Assembly (NCBI GenBank): GCA_016715795.1
Contig: JADJXP010000001.1
Coordinates: forward strand, 930,001 to 994,000
DNA length: 64,000 nucleotides
Reading direction: 5' to 3'
From: Chloracidobacterium sp.
GTDB taxonomy: Bacteria > Acidobacteriota > Blastocatellia > Pyrinomonadales > Pyrinomonadaceae
Under the pieces are notes generated by a model. That model made no database searches. It worked only from the letters and a program-made list of their open reading frames with translations, and was not told the origin of the DNA. The translations under genes and the position numbers were made by a program. This document shows positions 52,515-61,391 of the stretch, in pieces. The number at the start of each line of letters is the position of its first letter. The stretch's first letter is position 1.

Positions 52515-52714
52515 GATTCACGCTTTGTGCGTGATGTTTTGACAATTGAAGACTGAGACGCGAACCTGCGTTTTATAGCAAATATGCCCGCACGCGTCAG
52601 GCGGCGTGGACTCTACGGAGTATAAAATCCACGCAATACCGGAAGCGAGGCGAACTCATACCGCGAGCAGGTACGTTTACCGTCTTCTTATTTACAAATA
52701 TAGGAGATAACACA
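52515..52714 (+). ncRNA. Structured leader between atpB and atpE
   Basis: This 200-base spacer holds a stem TCACGC/GCGTGA (52518-52534) followed by TGTTTT, then a second stem GCGTGGA/TCCACGC (52604-52610 with 52628-52634) enclosing ACTC-TACG-GAGT. A strong ribosome site (AGGAG, about 52702-52706) precedes atpE. The structures could be an attenuator, a processing site, or a stability element setting the c-subunit level. Confidence 0.5.
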
Positions 52715-53029
52715 ATGAATAAGTTCAAATACACTGTTTTTGCAACGCTCGCTATCGCTCTGATGGCCGTCGCGGCAATGGCGCAGCCTGCTGCTCAATA
52801 CAATGCCGAGTACGTCGGTGCCGCTAAGGCAATCGGCGGCGGCATCGGATTCGGCTTAGCTGCCGGTCTGGCCGGTATCGCTCAGGGCCTCGTCGGTTCG
52901 CGTGCTGCCGAAGGCGCAGCCCGCAATCCGAGTGCTGCCGGCACCGTCCAGACGATGATGATCATCGCCCTTGCGCTGATCGAGTCACTCGTGCTGTTCG
53001 CACTGCTGATCGTTTTTGTGAAGCTTTAA
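52715..53029 (+). CDS. atpE: ATP synthase subunit c with N-terminal signal sequence
   Basis: The 104-residue product has an N-terminal signal-like segment (MNKFKYTVFATLAIALMAVA, predicted cleavage after AMA) ahead of a two-helix c subunit. The ion-binding carboxylate is E90 in ALIESLVLF and the loop is RNPSA. The first helix has Q57 (GIAQGL) and the second E90-S91, which partly matches sodium-type rings, but the other positions do not. It forms the rotor ring. A REP pair follows 12 bases after the stop. Confidence 0.93.
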   Translation: MNKFKYTVFATLAIALMAVAAMAQPAAQYNAEYVGAAKAIGGGIGFGLAAGLAGIAQGLVGSRAAEGAARNPSAAGTVQTMMIIALALIESLVLFALLIVFVKL

Positions 53030-53040
53030 TCGGGGACACT

Positions 53041-53133
53041 GTCAGAACCGCCTGCGTAAGCGGGCGGCCAGTTCCGAGGCAATAAGTCGCTTTCGAAAGG
53101 TACTGGCCGCCCGCTTACGCAGGCGGTTCTGAC
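53041..53133. repeat. REP inverted pair, copy C, after atpE
   Basis: Arms 53041-53073 and 53101-53133 are nearly perfect complements (core CTGCGTAAGCGGGCGG) around a 27-base spacer, giving a strong hairpin. It begins 11 bases after the atpE stop and could end or stabilise its transcript. No transposase is present here. Confidence 0.82.
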
Positions 53134-53176
53134 ATATAGTTGCAACCTGGCGGCGTGTCAGGCGTTCTAATTACAG

Positions 53177-54733
53177 ATGATCGACGACGTGCTCGGCAAA
53201 TTAGTAGCGGACAAATACCGCATCGAGGGCCTGATCCGCGAAAGCGAATCAGGCGACCTCTTCACTGCGCGTCACGAGGTGCTGGAGCGGCCCGTGACCA
53301 TCAAGATATTGTCTCGTGCCCTCGCCATGGATCAGCGTTGGGTCACGCGCTTTGTCAACGAAGCCCGCGCTGCCTCGGCCCTCGAACATCCGAACATCCT
53401 CAACATCACCGACTTTGGCACGGATGCGAAAGGTGTCTCGTATGCCGTCTTTGAACACGCACCGCCGACTACGCTACGCGATATGATCGCGAGCGAGTCG
53501 ATGCTCACAGAGAAGCGCGCTATCGGGATCGCCCGTCAGATCGCGGCTGCTGTCGGCGCTGCCCATGAGAAACAGGTCTTGCACGGAGCTCTGGAGCCGA
53601 GAGCGGTCTTTGTCGATCAGGCGGATGGCGGAGATACGGCAAAGGCCTACGGTTTTGGCGGCGACGCGACACATGTCGCTCGTGACGCCGATCCGAGATA
53701 CCTTGCACCGGAACAATGCAGCAAGTTTCCGGCTGCCGATCAGCGTTCGGATGTCTATTCGTTGGGCGTGATGCTCTACGAGATGTTGAGCGGCTCCGTG
53801 CCGTTCGATGGCGCGACAACGGCCGAGGTTCTCGCAAAACAGAATTCCGAACCGCCTCCTCCGCTGTCGGCATTTCGCCGTGATGTGCATCCTGAGATTG
53901 AGCCGATCGTCCTGAGCGCCATCGCTGCCGACCCCGAGCGGCGCTATCAGACGATGGCCGCGCTCGTCGAAGACCTCGGCACGCTATCCGGGCGTCTCGG
54001 CATCGCAACCGCGGACGAACCAAAGGCCGAGGCCACTGCTGTTGCCGCCAAGCCCAACGTCTGGCGAACCGCATTCATCGCGATGGCCGGTATCGGTCTG
54101 CTCGCCGCCGCTCTGATCTATGCGACATCGACCCGACGGACCGATCCTACCACGCAGGCCCAGACGGATGCCGGCAGCCTTCCGGTCCAGCCGATCGGTC
54201 CTGCTTCTGGCATTCAGGACCAAATGATCGCCGATGCGTTCCTCAGGAACTATGCCGGCTACGACGCCAACACCGCGATGCCGCTCGATCCGCTCGCCAA
54301 TGCGGGTGACGGCCTCGACTACTGGAGCAGCGGCGGCTATCCGCAGATAACGACCGGCCCGCTGCCGATGAATGTCGCTCCGGCCGGACCGATGATGACG
54401 GTCCCGGGTAGCGGCGGCAGCCAGTTCATGTCGGACATTTGGTACGACAAGACGAACAATCGCTGCTTTGACCTGAACGGCACCGTGCCGTGCCCGCCGG
54501 GCGTCCAGCGCCAGGAAACGGCACCGACTGCGAACACGCGGACCAATCCTGCGAATGCGAATATTGCCGGAAACACCGTGACCAGCAACCCTGTCAGGCC
54601 CGGCGGCCCCACGCCGTCAACGACGCCGAAACCGCTTGCGACACCGCCGCCGCGAACGACACGCCCCGGCCCGCAACCGGACAAGCCGATACCGACTAAG
54701 CCGAGCAGCAAGCCTAACGAAGAAGAATTCTAG
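53177..54733 (+). CDS. Ser/Thr kinase-like protein with degraded active site (pseudokinase)
   Basis: The 518-residue product has a kinase fold at about 12-275 with K43 (TIKIL), E62 (NEARAAS), APEQ and DVYSLGVMLYEML, but key catalytic residues are changed: the HRD loop reads HGALEP (136-141, Asp to Ala) and the DFG motif reads GFG (159-161). The glycine-rich loop is degenerate (RESESGDLF). It then has a membrane helix (about 285-308) and a Pro/Thr-rich extracellular tail. It likely senses or scaffolds without ATP transfer. Normal PknB-like kinases have the same layout. Confidence 0.85.
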   Translation: MIDDVLGKLVADKYRIEGLIRESESGDLFTARHEVLERPVTIKILSRALAMDQRWVTRFVNEARAASALEHPNILNITDFGTDAKGVSYAVFEHAPPTTLRDMIASESMLTEKRAIGIARQIAAAVGAAHEKQVLHGALEPRAVFVDQADGGDTAKAYGFGGDATHVARDADPRYLAPEQCSKFPAADQRSDVYSLGVMLYEMLSGSVPFDGATTAEVLAKQNSEPPPPLSAFRRDVHPEIEPIVLSAIAADPERRYQTMAALVEDLGTLSGRLGIATADEPKAEATAVAAKPNVWRTAFIAMAGIGLLAAALIYATSTRRTDPTTQAQTDAGSLPVQPIGPASGIQDQMIADAFLRNYAGYDANTAMPLDPLANAGDGLDYWSSGGYPQITTGPLPMNVAPAGPMMTVPGSGGSQFMSDIWYDKTNNRCFDLNGTVPCPPGVQRQETAPTANTRTNPANANIAGNTVTSNPVRPGGPTPSTTPKPLATPPPRTTRPGPQPDKPIPTKPSSKPNEEEF

Positions 54734-54734
54734 T

Positions 54735-55688
54735 TTATCGGGGGATCTCGACCGTCTTGACGATGTCTGAAATGACGGCATCAGGGGAGGCTCCATCGAG
54801 TTCGGCCTCGGCACGGAGACTGAGTCGATGACGCAGCACCGGTGCGGCGATGTCGCGGATGTCGTCGGGGGTGGCAAAGTCGCGGCCGCGGATGGCGGCG
54901 AGTGCTTTCGAGCACAGCAGTAAAGCGACTGACGCACGCGGGCTGGCACCATAGAACACCGTCGGATGCGTGCGTGTTCTCCGGACGATCTCGACGATGT
55001 ATTGCCGGACGCCCGGCTCCATTCGCATGTTGCGGACCTCGGCACGGCAGTGTTGGATCGCGGTGGCATCGGGCAACGGAGCGATCTGGACCTGTTCGAG
55101 ATGCCGCGAATTAAAGCCTGCATCCCAACGGGCCACGATCTCAGCCTCGGCTTCCGCCTCGGGGTAGTCGATGAGGATCTTCATCAGGAACCGGTCGAGT
55201 TGTGCCTCGGGCAGCGGATAGGTGCCCTCGTATTCGATCGGATTCTCGGTCGCGAGCACGGTAAACAGTGGCGAGAGTTGGTAACGTTCGCCGTCGATGG
55301 TCACCTGCCGCTCTTCCATCGCTTCGAGCAGGGCGGCTTGCGTCTTTGGCGGCGTGCGGTTGATCTCATCGGCAAGCAGAATGTCCGTAAACACAGGCCC
55401 GTGCCGCAGCGTGAACTGCGACGTTTGCATATTAAATACGTTCGTTCCCGTGATGTCCGATGGCATCAGGTCAGGCGTGAACTGGATACGAGAGAACTGA
55501 GCGCCGATGATCTGGGCAAGTGTTTTTACGGTCAGCGTCTTTGCCGTGCCGGGAACGCCCTCGATCAGCGCATGCCCTTCGGCTAGCAGCGCGACAAGTA
55601 TCTGCTCGATCGCATCGTCTTCGCCGACGATGGTCTTGCGAAGTTCGTTAAGGATGTGTGCAACCGTTGCCGGTGTGTGAGTCAGCAT
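54735..55688 (-). CDS. MoxR-family AAA+ ATPase
   Basis: The start ATG 55688 overlaps the TSUP gene stop (TAATG) and begins [16 protein letters not shown]; an upstream in-frame ATG at 55757 lies inside TSUP. The 317-residue product has Walker A GVPGTAKT, Walker [15 protein letters not shown], and sensor regions ([20 protein letters not shown]). MoxR ATPases act as chaperones inserting cofactors or activating partners. It is the last gene of the operon with TSUP, DUF4350 and DUF4129. Confidence 0.93.
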   Translation of the reverse strand: MLTHTPATVAHILNELRKTIVGEDDAIEQILVALLAEGHALIEGVPGTAKTLTVKTLAQIIGAQFSRIQFTPDLMPSDITGTNVFNMQTSQFTLRHGPVFTDILLADEINRTPPKTQAALLEAMEERQVTIDGERYQLSPLFTVLATENPIEYEGTYPLPEAQLDRFLMKILIDYPEAEAEAEIVARWDAGFNSRHLEQVQIAPLPDATAIQHCRAEVRNMRMEPGVRQYIVEIVRRTRTHPTVFYGASPRASVALLLCSKALAAIRGRDFATPDDIRDIAAPVLRHRLSLRAEAELDGASPDAVISDIVKTVEIPR

Positions 55689-56425
55689 TAGAACAGTCCG
55701 TAGATCGTCCAGGCGGCTAGCAGAAATACGGCCGTCAGGAATATTCGCCTCAGCCATACCTCATCGAGTTTTGCGGCGTAATGTGCACCCACATAGGCAC
55801 CCGCGAACATCGTGATCCCGAGGATCAGGCCGAGCTTATAGTCCACTAAACCTTGCCACATAAAAGCGATCGTGGCAACGCCCGACGATGCGACGTTGAT
55901 CAGCTTCGTCGCCCCGACCGCCTCTCCGTACTGCATTCCATACATGCCGACCATGACGGCTGTCAGCACGGTCACATAACCTCCGCTGAACAATCCGCCG
56001 TAGATACCGAGGAGGAAAACGACCAGATAGGTCAATGGGGCAGCCGTTGCCTTAACCTTTTCGGTTCGCGGCCTGAGAAGGATGAAGAGGGCAACGGCGA
56101 CCATTGCAATGCTGACGATCACCTTGATCCCGTCGGCACTAATAACGCCGACGAGCATCGCTCCGATCGCAGAACTGACGACTGTGAGTACGAGCATCGG
56201 CACTAGCGGCCGAACCTCGAACCGACGCTGCCTGACAAACGGAATTGTTCCGCCTATCGCCATAAAGAGCAGCCCGAACATGTTTGTAGCGACTGCGATC
56301 CTCGCATCAATGCCTGCCTGGAACATCACGGGAACGGCGATAAGCGAATTGCTACCGGTCACGACGCCGATGATACTCGTTACGAAGAAAACGGCGATCA
56401 GAATGAGGAGCGTATCAACCGGCAT
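55688..56425 (-). CDS. TSUP/TauE-SafE family membrane transporter
   Basis: The start ATG 56425 ([20 protein letters not shown]) gives about 245 residues with eight membrane helices and repeated [15 protein letters not shown] and [16 protein letters not shown] motifs typical of TSUP (TauE/SafE) sulfite or sulfonate exporters. Substrate is unknown. It overlaps DUF4350 by 11 bases upstream and MoxR by a TAATG downstream, so it is inside the MoxR operon, which is unusual. Confidence 0.85.
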   Translation of the reverse strand: MPVDTLLILIAVFFVTSIIGVVTGSNSLIAVPVMFQAGIDARIAVATNMFGLLFMAIGGTIPFVRQRRFEVRPLVPMLVLTVVSSAIGAMLVGVISADGIKVIVSIAMVAVALFILLRPRTEKVKATAAPLTYLVVFLLGIYGGLFSGGYVTVLTAVMVGMYGMQYGEAVGATKLINVASSGVATIAFMWQGLVDYKLGLILGITMFAGAYVGAHYAAKLDEVWLRRIFLTAVFLLAAWTIYGLF

Positions 56426-57740
56426 CTTTTGATCCTTGTATACGACGAACGCCGAGTTTCTGCTCAACATCGCGAAGTGCGGCGATCAAGGACAGCACCT
56501 CACGTTTGCCTGTCGGCTCGCCGCGAATGATCTCTTCACACTTGAACAGCGTCGCTTCGTACTCATCCTCTTTGCCGCCTATCCGCTCAACCAGGGCGAC
56601 CGCGATCTCGCGTGGTTTCGCAGCCATTGTGTCGAGGCCGAGAGTTCGGCAGATGCGGACACGGGCATCCGTGTAGATGTTCTCTACCGCCAGATCGTAG
56701 GCGTTCGTCCGGCGCTGCAGTTCGGCCATCGCCGTCACGTACTCTAGTTTTGACAGGCGATCGGGCTCAGGTTCGGGAACAGGCCGGGCGAAGCGACGAC
56801 TGCGCGAATAAAATATCAGGCCCGCAAGAAAGGCTGCCTGCAGAAAGATGCCGATGATTGGCGTCCCCGCAAAGAATTGAAGGAAGCGGTTCCTGTCGCT
56901 GCCAAAGCCGTGGTGATACTCATCGAACGCGATGATGCCGTCCTTGACGCTGACGAGGTTTATCCCAAGCCGGGCGTTATCGGCCAATGCGATGCCGCCG
57001 TTGGATACGATATAGGGATCGGCAACGAATACGATCTTTCCACTACCGAACGGCGCGTCAATGACCAACCCGTCATCAGCGAGAGGGAAATGAATGAGCG
57101 GTGCGATATGGCTTGGCTCGGCCGCCGGCGAAGCCGGGCTTTTCGTCCGTTCCTCGTCCCCGCCGGGAAACTGTACTGCACTGATCGACGAAGAAAAACG
57201 TGAAGGCTGAACCGCGACAATACTCTCGGTAAGGGTTGTCGGCTGCACAGGCTTGACCGCGGCTGTCTCAGCGATCATCTGCTGCTGGTCTGCCGGGTCG
57301 ACCGTCAGGAGCGCAGGAACCTGCTGGTTCGAGACGATGATCCTCCAGTTAGCGGTCGTCGTCGCAAGTTTTGCAGGCGGCTCGCGGTCAATGATAACGA
57401 GGCGTCCGCCCTCTGACACCCAGCGGAGCAGAGACTCAGCCTCCTCGTCGGTTAACTCTCGTTTCAGTCTGCCGATCAGGACGAACACATTCGGCTTAGC
57501 CGATCCGCTCGTCAATAACGATGAGGGCGGCTCTTGCCAGCGGACAGCCTTTCGCCCTGTTTCGGTAAGAAGCGAGTAGTATGCCTGTGTGCCTGTGGAG
57601 CCCGAATTGTAACTCGAGCGGTCGGCGGCAAGTTCGCTGTCGGGCGTTTTTTCCTTTTGCTGATACGAAGCAGCATTAAGGCCCACCAGGACGGTGATGA
57701 GGAAGACGAATACTGCTAGCAGCAATAGTCGCTGTTTCAT
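56415..57740 (-). CDS. DUF4350-family protein
   Basis: The start ATG 57740 (MKQRLLLLAVFVFLITVLVG) gives a signal-anchor segment and a mature domain with GSTGTQAYYSLLTETGRKAV and EEAESLLRWVSEGGRLVIID, the DUF4350 pattern, then a second membrane helix (about 305-325) and a helical C-terminal domain. DUF4350 genes usually sit with MoxR, DUF58 and DUF4129. The stop lies 11 bases inside TSUP. Confidence 0.85.
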   Translation of the reverse strand: MKQRLLLLAVFVFLITVLVGLNAASYQQKEKTPDSELAADRSSYNSGSTGTQAYYSLLTETGRKAVRWQEPPSSLLTSGSAKPNVFVLIGRLKRELTDEEAESLLRWVSEGGRLVIIDREPPAKLATTTANWRIIVSNQQVPALLTVDPADQQQMIAETAAVKPVQPTTLTESIVAVQPSRFSSSISAVQFPGGDEERTKSPASPAAEPSHIAPLIHFPLADDGLVIDAPFGSGKIVFVADPYIVSNGGIALADNARLGINLVSVKDGIIAFDEYHHGFGSDRNRFLQFFAGTPIIGIFLQAAFLAGLIFYSRSRRFARPVPEPEPDRLSKLEYVTAMAELQRRTNAYDLAVENIYTDARVRICRTLGLDTMAAKPREIAVALVERIGGKEDEYEATLFKCEEIIRGEPTGKREVLSLIAALRDVEQKLGVRRIQGSKDAG

Positions 57741-58783
57741 CTTCCTGTCTCCGTTACCGTCTGACGGCAGGCATTTCTGAAGCTCTCCCACTCTTCACCG
57801 CGGGCCGGCGTGAGGCCGTACCATCTGCGTTCAAAGGTACCGGTAAGTCCATGCATGCGGTCGAACAATCTCTCGTTACGACGAACGTCGCGGAGATAAT
57901 CTCTATTCGTCTTGTGCCTGGCAAGGGCAATCACATTTCGATCGCTCAGGTCGCAAAGAACGGCGATATAGCCCTTGCGGATCGCACCGCGGAGATCACC
58001 CTCGCGGGCGAGGCGTTCGGCCTCGGCCAATAGGTCATGGCCCGACTCGTGAGCTTCGATCCTTTCGCCGAGGATCACGCGCGGATCGCGTTTCTCTTTG
58101 TTCCTGAGGCCGATCCGGCGCGCGAGTGCCGGAGCGAACTTGTAGATCAGGAAACCGACGATCGCGACCACAACCAGTAGAACGATGATCTGAAGCGCAT
58201 AGGTCAGCGAACCCATGCCGGCGCTTGGTTCCGATGGGATATCGGGTTGCGGAAATTGCCGGGCGAGCCATTCTGTGAATTCGCGCCACCATTTTTGGAA
58301 TAGGCTTTCCTCCTTTTGCTGTGCCTTTTGATACTCCTCACGACGGAGGATCTCGGCGAGCTTCTGTTTATCTTCGTCTTTAGAACGCGTTCCTACCTCC
58401 GCAGTTTCTATATCTTCGACCGCCCGAACAATTGCGGCCAGCCGTTCGTCGATACCGGTCAGGATCGCGAGGCGTTTTGTTCCACTTGGTTCCGCTTCGA
58501 TGCGATCCAATTCAAGCGCTAGCCAGGCATTGTCCGTTTCGACGCTGCCTGACGGCCACTCGATCACCTCCGACGGCCGCAAGAGGCCGGCGAGCTTCTC
58601 AATGTCGCGGGCCGGCGGCCGCTCACCGGCGTTCTCGATGAGCCTTGCCACAACCTCGCGTGCCGACCCGGCACGCTGCTTATAATCCCGGAGCGTGACC
58701 GCCCCGACTACAGCCGTAAACACGGTGATCACGGCCGCAAATGCGGCAACGGAGCCTGTGATTGTCCTCAGCCGCATTCTCAT
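57737..58783 (-). CDS. DUF4129-family protein
   Basis: The 348-residue product has an N-terminal membrane helix (AVITVFTAVVGAVTL), a second helix (about 195-218, LQIIVLLVVVAIVGFLIYKF), and the C-terminal DUF4129 domain with AIRKGYIAVLCDLSDRNVIA and NRDYLRDVRRNERLFDRMHG. Such domains resemble transglutaminase-linked modules of the MoxR/DUF58 operons. It overlaps DUF4350 by four bases (57737-57740) and the membrane protein by four bases. Confidence 0.85.
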   Translation of the reverse strand: MRMRLRTITGSVAAFAAVITVFTAVVGAVTLRDYKQRAGSAREVVARLIENAGERPPARDIEKLAGLLRPSEVIEWPSGSVETDNAWLALELDRIEAEPSGTKRLAILTGIDERLAAIVRAVEDIETAEVGTRSKDEDKQKLAEILRREEYQKAQQKEESLFQKWWREFTEWLARQFPQPDIPSEPSAGMGSLTYALQIIVLLVVVAIVGFLIYKFAPALARRIGLRNKEKRDPRVILGERIEAHESGHDLLAEAERLAREGDLRGAIRKGYIAVLCDLSDRNVIALARHKTNRDYLRDVRRNERLFDRMHGLTGTFERRWYGLTPARGEEWESFRNACRQTVTETGR

Positions 58784-59862
58784 TTAAGTCCGAGGGAAGT
58801 GAAGTGACCGTGGCCCTCTGTCGGATCGGCCAAGGCCGGCTGCAGTGGATTTAGATAGCTGGTGGGCACGGACGGAATGTCTCCAAGCCGGGCCGCGGCC
58901 ATTAGTTCGATGTCATAGCCCTCACGTCTGACTCGTTCATCGACGTACAACAGACAGAGCCCGATCATCCACACCGGCGAGAGCAGAATAAAGCTCACCT
59001 GCCAGATCAGGTTGTAAGCGATCTCGTACCATGCCGGTATCACGTCCGCATCAAAGCTCATCAACGGCACACCTTGCGATGACGCATACCACGCCAGCGG
59101 GACGTAAAGCAATGCAAGCGCCGAATAGGTCGCCACGGTTGTAAAGATGAACAGCGCGGCCAGACGCCTGACGTTACGGCTGGCCAGCGTCGCGCTTCGG
59201 CCGATCGCGGCAAAGACGCCTTGGCCTTCGACGAGCATGACCTGCGGGACATATGCCAATCGCGAAGCGGCAAGGAAAAAGAGCCATGTCGTGCCGAATA
59301 GTATTGCCGAACCAAGAATGATCGAGAGCAGGACGGCGACTATCGGTATCGTTTCGAATGCAGCAGCGACCAGCGCGATCACTAATATCGCGGCAACCAG
59401 GCCGAGGTAATAGACGGCCAGTCCGACGGCCCCAAGAATGAACGTTATCAGCGTTGCTGCGACCAACAGCCCGCCGATGCGCTGTAATGCATCTCGATAA
59501 GTGCTCCTGAATGTGATCGCTTCGCCATGCAGCAAATGGCGGACGAAACCGCGCGACGCTCCGCCCATCACAATTAGCGTGGCGATCGTCTCGATCAGCC
59601 AGATGAAAACGCTTCCGAGCCAGACGAAGACGTAGTAAAAGGCGTTCTCGGCCGAGTACCTGTCAGCTCCGAGCGAGAATATCCGGCGCCCAAGCATTAG
59701 CCAGCCTAGTGAGAATATCGTGCCGACGATCACCGGTGAGGTGGCGATCAGTATGAATGTTCCAAAGGACTTTCGATAGAAGCGAAAAGCTCGGTCGATA
59801 AGGTCGCCGGCTCCAAGAGGCCTGATCCCGTTAGCAAAAGTTGGGCCCATACTGTCCGTCAT
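58780..59862 (-). CDS. Multi-spanning membrane protein of the MoxR operon
   Basis: The 360-residue product has six to eight membrane helices (FIWLIETIATLIVMGGASRG and VAAILVIALVAAAFETIPIV) and a polar C-terminus. It begins with GIRPLGAGDLIDRAFRFYRK, a pattern seen in glycerophosphoryl diester phosphodiesterase membrane-domain-like proteins of MoxR operons. It lacks a clear catalytic motif. It lies three bases after the NtrC-type regulator. Confidence 0.7.
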   Translation of the reverse strand: MTDSMGPTFANGIRPLGAGDLIDRAFRFYRKSFGTFILIATSPVIVGTIFSLGWLMLGRRIFSLGADRYSAENAFYYVFVWLGSVFIWLIETIATLIVMGGASRGFVRHLLHGEAITFRSTYRDALQRIGGLLVAATLITFILGAVGLAVYYLGLVAAILVIALVAAAFETIPIVAVLLSIILGSAILFGTTWLFFLAASRLAYVPQVMLVEGQGVFAAIGRSATLASRNVRRLAALFIFTTVATYSALALLYVPLAWYASSQGVPLMSFDADVIPAWYEIAYNLIWQVSFILLSPVWMIGLCLLYVDERVRREGYDIELMAAARLGDIPSVPTSYLNPLQPALADPTEGHGHFTSLGLK

Positions 59863-59865
59863 TTG

Positions 59866-61269
59866 CTAAGGCCGGAGGTGATAACTCTTTATTTTCGAAT
59901 TGAGTGTAGTTGCATTGAGCCCCAAGAGCCGTGCCGCCCGCGACTGGTGCCCGCCGGTCTGCTCCAACGCGCGTAGGATAAGATCGATCTCAAACTTCTT
60001 CACCTCATCATAAAAGCTAACGCCGCGCGCCAGATCAACGCTGCCCGATGCGCCTTCTGTATCTGCGACCGCCTTCATTGCCGCCTCGGGATCGATGACC
60101 TCAGGCCTGAGACATTCGACCGATATATGATCGTCGGGCGTTATGACGATGGCACGTTCGATAATATTCTCGAGTTCGCGGACATTTCCCGGATAGTCAT
60201 ACTTTTCCAACAGACCGAGGACGTCGGGAGAAATATTTTCGGAGACAGTCCGGTCGTTTTCCGCCGAGTATTTTCGAATAAAGTGTTGCGCGAGCGGCAG
60301 TATGTCCTCGCGGCGTTCGCGGAGCGGCGGAAGCTCGATCGGCACGACGGCGAGGCGAAAATACAGGTCCTCGCGAAACTGTCCGTTGCGGACAGCTTCC
60401 TTGAGATCGACATTGGTCGCTGCGATGATGCGGACGTCCACCTTGACCGGCAGCGTGTCACCAACCGGCGTAAACTCGCGCTCCTGAATGACCCGCAAAA
60501 GCCGTACCTGTGTTTCGGGCCGAATGTCGCCGATCTCATCAAGAAATATCGATCCGCTATCCGCTGACTCGAATAGGCCTTTCTTTGCGGAGACAGCACC
60601 GGTGAATGCCCCTTTTGTATGTCCGAACAACTCGGATTCGAGCAGTTCTGATGGAATATTGGAGCAATTGACGACCACGAATGGATTTTGAGCCCGAGGG
60701 CTGGCCTCGTGGATCGCTTTTGCCACTAACTCTTTCCCGGTTCCGCTCTCGCCTGTGATGAGAACAGTCGAGCGTGCGGGGGCGACCTGTTCGACGAGCC
60801 GAAACACATTCTCCATCTTGTCAGAGCGGCCGATGAACCCGTCGCGGTTCACCGATCGTGCCATTGCCTGGCGGAGCGTTCGCCGCTCTTCTTCCTTGCG
60901 TCGGCTGCGGATACCCTTGGCAACAAGCGCGAGGATCTGCTCATTCTGGAAAGGCTTACGGATCACGCCGGCTGCACCTTTCTCCCACGCGGAGATCGCC
61001 GTATCGAACGTCGCGTATGCAGTGACCATCAAGACCACGGCTTCGGGATCGGCCCTGATCAACTCCTCGAGGGCAGTGAGCCCGCCGATGCCCGGCATCG
61101 AGACATCCATTAGCACGACGTCAAAACTACGATCCTCGTATGCGGCGATTGCTTCTTCGCCGGTCTTTGTTAATTCGACCTTATAGCCCGCTCCCGAGAG
61201 TATTGTCTCGAGCACATCGCGCATGATCTCTTCGTCGTCACAGATGAGGATCGAGCCTTTTTTCGCCAT
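59866..61269 (-). CDS. NtrC-family sigma-54-dependent response regulator
   Basis: The 467-residue product has a receiver domain with phospho-acceptor D55 (VLMDVSMPG), an AAA+ domain with Walker A GESGTGKE (174-181), the sigma-54-contact GAFTGA (221-226), and a C-terminal Fis-type HTH (about 425-467, RAARLLGLNATTLNSKIKSY). It activates sigma-54 promoters. It opens the minus-strand operon ending in MoxR; the sensor kinase is not adjacent. Confidence 0.95.
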   Translation of the reverse strand: MAKKGSILICDDEEIMRDVLETILSGAGYKVELTKTGEEAIAAYEDRSFDVVLMDVSMPGIGGLTALEELIRADPEAVVLMVTAYATFDTAISAWEKGAAGVIRKPFQNEQILALVAKGIRSRRKEEERRTLRQAMARSVNRDGFIGRSDKMENVFRLVEQVAPARSTVLITGESGTGKELVAKAIHEASPRAQNPFVVVNCSNIPSELLESELFGHTKGAFTGAVSAKKGLFESADSGSIFLDEIGDIRPETQVRLLRVIQEREFTPVGDTLPVKVDVRIIAATNVDLKEAVRNGQFREDLYFRLAVVPIELPPLRERREDILPLAQHFIRKYSAENDRTVSENISPDVLGLLEKYDYPGNVRELENIIERAIVITPDDHISVECLRPEVIDPEAAMKAVADTEGASGSVDLARGVSFYDEVKKFEIDLILRALEQTGGHQSRAARLLGLNATTLNSKIKSYHLRP

Positions 61270-61328
61270 AAAGCTAGAATATAGCCCAAATCACCTGTGC
61301 CGCGCACGTCTCTCGCGTCGTCGCGGCA

Positions 61329-61359
61329 TTGAACCTTTGCCGCATGGGTGGCGTAATAT
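61329..61359 (+). promoter_or_regulatory. Weak candidate promoter of sppA
   Basis: TTGAAC (61329-61334) and TAATAT (61354-61359) are spaced by 19 bases, 32 bases before sppA. Spacing is long, so confidence is low. Confidence 0.3.
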
Positions 61360-61391
61360 GCTAATTGCGCGACCATTAGGTCCGAAAGACA

